Part shown: one piece after another, positions 57,469-64,000 of the stretch
Layout of the letters: every line of letters starts with the position of its first letter
Position numbering within the stretch: position 1 is the stretch's first letter
Origin: Globodera rostochiensis
Taxonomy: Eukaryota; Nematoda; Chromadorea; Rhabditida; Heteroderidae
Assembly: GCA_018350325.1 (NCBI GenBank)
Contig: JAEVLN010000045.1
Span: 193,050 to 257,049 of the forward strand
Direction: 5' to 3'
DNA length: 64,000 bases
Made by a program: the position numbers and the translations under genes
Notes under the pieces: generated by a model
The model's input: only the letters and a program-made list of their open reading frames with translations
Database searches by the model: none
Told to the model about the DNA's origin: nothing

Positions 57469-60400
57469 TTATTATCAGGGTTGTTATTACCTTAAGTTTT
57501 TGAAAAGTAGGCCCAACACAAATTATTGCGAAATCGGACAAATGGCCATAGGGAAAAGGTCCAACAAAAAATCTGGGCCGATCAGTTAGTTCAGTGTCCA
57601 CGGTTCAGTGCCAGCAAATTTTGAAAGATTATAACTTTTTTTAAACATAATCAATCAAACAAACAATATGCCGTTTTAAAACTCTAATTGAGAAGAATCA
57701 ATTAAGAAAAAAAGCCAACCGGTTCATTCGTTTTATTCATAGCTTTATGGAAATAACTTTTTTCAAGAATTCTTTAATAGCTTTGTCTTAACAATAGCTT
57801 TTGAAAACATAGAGCTTTTGAATGGCATCTTGTTTTTGATTTAGTTGAGTTTAAAAATACAAACGCTCTCGGTAAGCTGAACCTTTGATCAAGTGAAAGC
57901 TAATCGATTCGTTTTTTCACAAAAAAGTTATAGTTTAAAATGTGTGAAAATCGCCATTTTCATGCCAGTTTGGCGTGGTGATTTATAACTTCTTTGGCTT
58001 AAGTCGAATCGCCTAGCTCTTTTTTATTATAGCATATATAGACATGGTGCTTTTGAATTATATTAAGATTGTTTAATTTCAAAATATAGGTGTGTGAATA
58101 ATGCTAAAATCTTTTTCACTTAAATAAATCGCAACATTTTCCCCCCGATTTGTTCAATCACCAAAAATCCATCGATCATTATATGGCTGGCCAACTGTTA
58201 AGGCTAATTTTTGCCTCTCCGTTGGCTGTACTATTTTAGGACCAGTGCGACCCAACCCTCCGCACGGCTATTTTCTCGCGGTAAAACGATTCGGTCTAAT
58301 CCAAGCCGAAAATTGAAAAGAATTTATAGTGAATAGCGCAATTATGTATTAGTGTTATTTATATTAATTAGATTTTTATTATTTATTATTCATTATTTTA
58401 AAAATATCTTTACTGATATTTAAAAATAAACAATAGAAAGAGTGGCACTCCCCGACCCCGCAAATTTGGCCATTTTCGGGAGTTTCCCAGATCCTCTGAC
58501 TCCGAAAACCCCGACCCCGAACCCCATGTTATTAATATGCTATTTAAGTTAAATGCTAAAATTTGTATTGTAATGATGATTATAATAAATACAACGTTTT
58601 AGTTTAATTCATTTTGAGTAATTCATTTCCAACAAAAACAACATTTTCAAAATCCAGCAAAAATTTTACGTGTAAATTTAAAATTATTTGATACAAATTT
58701 TCTTTCTTTTTTTTCTATTCAAATCAATCCGCACAATTTCTCTCCACCCCCTCGTAAATTGCTCTAATCACCACCACCAACACCACTATTTCAGCAGGGG
58801 GACAGCTGTGTCTGTCTCTGGTGGGGGGGGGGGGGATTTTTCTGGTCTCCCCCCAGGGGAAGGATGGATTTATTGTGGTTGAATGAAAGCGAAGGATTAT
58901 TTGGACTTTGGTGCAACAGCATTTTTGGGAGTCGGACTTGGCCAATGGCCTTCTGACCGACCAAACATTGAGCCGCGAGTCTCTGTCTGAAATTTGCTGG
59001 CATTGTTGCGATTTCTAAGCACTTTCTCCGGACAAAAATGGCAAAAAAAAAAACAATTACCTAAACACGTTGCTCTCTTTTTTTAAGGAATTTTCTTATA
59101 ATTTATTTTCAAATTATTTATACGCCCCATTAAAAATATAGCTAGTGCCTATTTTGGCATTTTCAGATTTTTAGTGCCTATTTGGCATTTTTTGGAATTT
59201 TTTAACGAAAAAATGCTCCCTTAAAAATTAAATATTCTTGACTAAAAATATTCCGCTAAAATCCTTCAAAAAAAGGAAGAGGATTTTGACCTTTAATCCA
59301 GCTCTAATAATTATCCACTGGTATTTATTTGTTTACATTTTAAAATTAATCTAAACAATTGTTTCTAAAACAATTATTTTCCAACACCTTCTATATATAT
59401 ATATCTTCAATAATTCAAATCCGAAATATATCCAAAACACAAAAAATCGCTCGCTTCTCCTTCAAAAGAATCATTTTTTATTTACGTGAGTGATCAATTG
59501 CTTTCCTCAGGCATATCATCTACAAATGCATCCCCTCGGGGGATGAATGAGTCAGCGAGAGCCTATCCCATCCCCCCCCCCCTCTGTTTCGCCTCAGTAG
59601 AGGCGGCGGTTTGATTTCTGTCTTGGCTCATCTCCGAAAGTCCTCTCCCAACAAAATCCATCCCATTCATCTTCGGGGGGCCAACAGAAGGGGGGGGGGG
59701 GGGGCGGGGAGCCGCTTGCTTCAATCTGCCGGCCCAAAACGGCGCCCCAATGCCTCGGGCGAACAAATGTTTAGTTCCGGAGGCCCCAATCGGCTCATAA
59801 TATTCACCACATCCATCGCTATGGATAAAGCAGAGCGTAGGCCCATGAAATCTGGGGCGATCCCCCCGCTCTTTTAAAGTGGCAGAGATCAACCAAAAAT
59901 GCTTGTTCCATCGGATGGCTTTCAATTTATATTCTCATTAAAAATTTGATGAAAAATCCATTGATTTCATGTAAATAAAGATATACATATTTTGCACATT
60001 GTTTTAAAATTGAAACAAAGTCAATTTAATTTGCTATCCCAAACTAATTTATTCACCCTTTAAATGCATTTCTAAAAAAACAATTATTTTTAATACTTAA
60101 AATTAAAATACACATTTTCTGCTTTGAATCAATTTAATTTTGTATTACATTTGTTAAAAGCGGCAAAATATCTTCCCGCCCACAGGTGTCCGTCCGTCCG
60201 TTCTTTCATTGTCCATTCCCCCATATCCCCAACAATATTTTCATTTTTGTGGCTTTAACTGCAGGTGCAAAAAACACCAATATTCCTCACAATTTGTTCA
60301 AAAAACAACTGAATGTGCGTAAAAATTTTGAATAATTTTTAACAAATTCTGCTTAATTAATTTAATAAAAACTCAAAAAATGTTTATAAATTTGCATTAT

Positions 60401-60590
60401 TTAGTTAAAAATTTTATTTGCCTTTTATAGAATCATAAATTAAATGATTTATTCCAAGATCAATTCCTTAAACTAATTGTAAAAGTTAACTAATTTTATA
60501 GCCTTAATATTCATTTTAAGTAGACTTTAGCTCATAATTCGGGCCAAAAGGCTTAAATTCCTGCCGATCGGTCTTTGGTGATCAGTCGCC
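57469..60590. other. Non-coding stretch of unit 2
   Basis: Copy of 50504-53620 with the same poly-G/poly-C runs and TA microsatellite. The presumed collagen promoter and 5' UTR lie at its right end. No gene called. Confidence 0.55.

Positions 60591-64000
<3,410 letters not shown>

Overview
The window looks like a piece of nematode nuclear genome, most likely a tylenchid plant parasite close to the cyst nematodes. The reasons are AT-rich DNA, many short introns ending in TTTTAG or TTTCAG, nematode-restricted gene families (serpentine receptors of the sra/srab, srsx and srg types, and a family-92 glycosyltransferase), a type IV collagen with a nematode-style 7S end, and at least six introns that can only be spliced with GC-AG ends. 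The organism call is inference. All gene models were spliced by eye.

Layout: 27-1041 is the 3' end of a single-pass membrane protein. 1802-3445 encodes a short ribophorin II (oligosaccharyltransferase subunit). 3537-3945 may hold a small gene. 4301-12210 is a complete xanthine dehydrogenase gene of nearly 30 exons, with two transposon-like elements in its introns. A converging GT92 glycosyltransferase gene occupies 12366-15181 (minus), followed by a small Gly/His/Trp-rich secreted peptide (15640-15860, minus). 16.6-18.1 kb carries a tRNA-like sequence and a 1.1-kb hAT-type MITE with a perfect 8-bp target duplication. 18236-19868 (minus) is a complete sra/srab-like receptor. 21.9-24.6 kb is a cluster of small genes, some with signal peptides. 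25.3-27.1 kb holds two broken srsx-type receptor halves. 27744-29237 (minus) encodes a Thr-rich secreted or anchored protein with tandemly duplicated 45-nt exons. 30.9-32.6 kb holds two further small genes, one a Gly/Tyr-rich peptide. 34549-36405 is a complete srsx-like receptor, 37222-37819 a secreted Cys/Gly/Pro-rich protein with its own TATA box, and 38315-39135 a TAX1BP3/TIP-1-like PDZ protein. 40.4-42.7 kb carries decayed srg-like receptors. 43.0-46.6 kb contains an unidentified broken reading frame, MITEs and a broken secreted-protein gene.

The last 17 kb is dominated by a head-to-tail duplication of about 6.97 kb (48100-55067 and 55068-62040). Each unit holds most of an unidentified gene, a long non-coding stretch, and the first exons of a type IV collagen gene. 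The second copy continues into the rest of the collagen, which runs off the window. The first collagen copy is cut after its early exons, and the second copy of the unidentified gene lacks its 5' end. The copies differ almost only in homopolymer length. This suggests either a very recent duplication or an assembly artefact, and it shows that homopolymer indel errors are present, so single-base frameshifts elsewhere need care.

Many short inverted-repeat elements (TAGGG- or TAGAG-like ends, 8-bp target duplications, CCGG-rich or CTCGAGA-rich interiors) sit in introns and between genes. They are the main accessory feature of the region.
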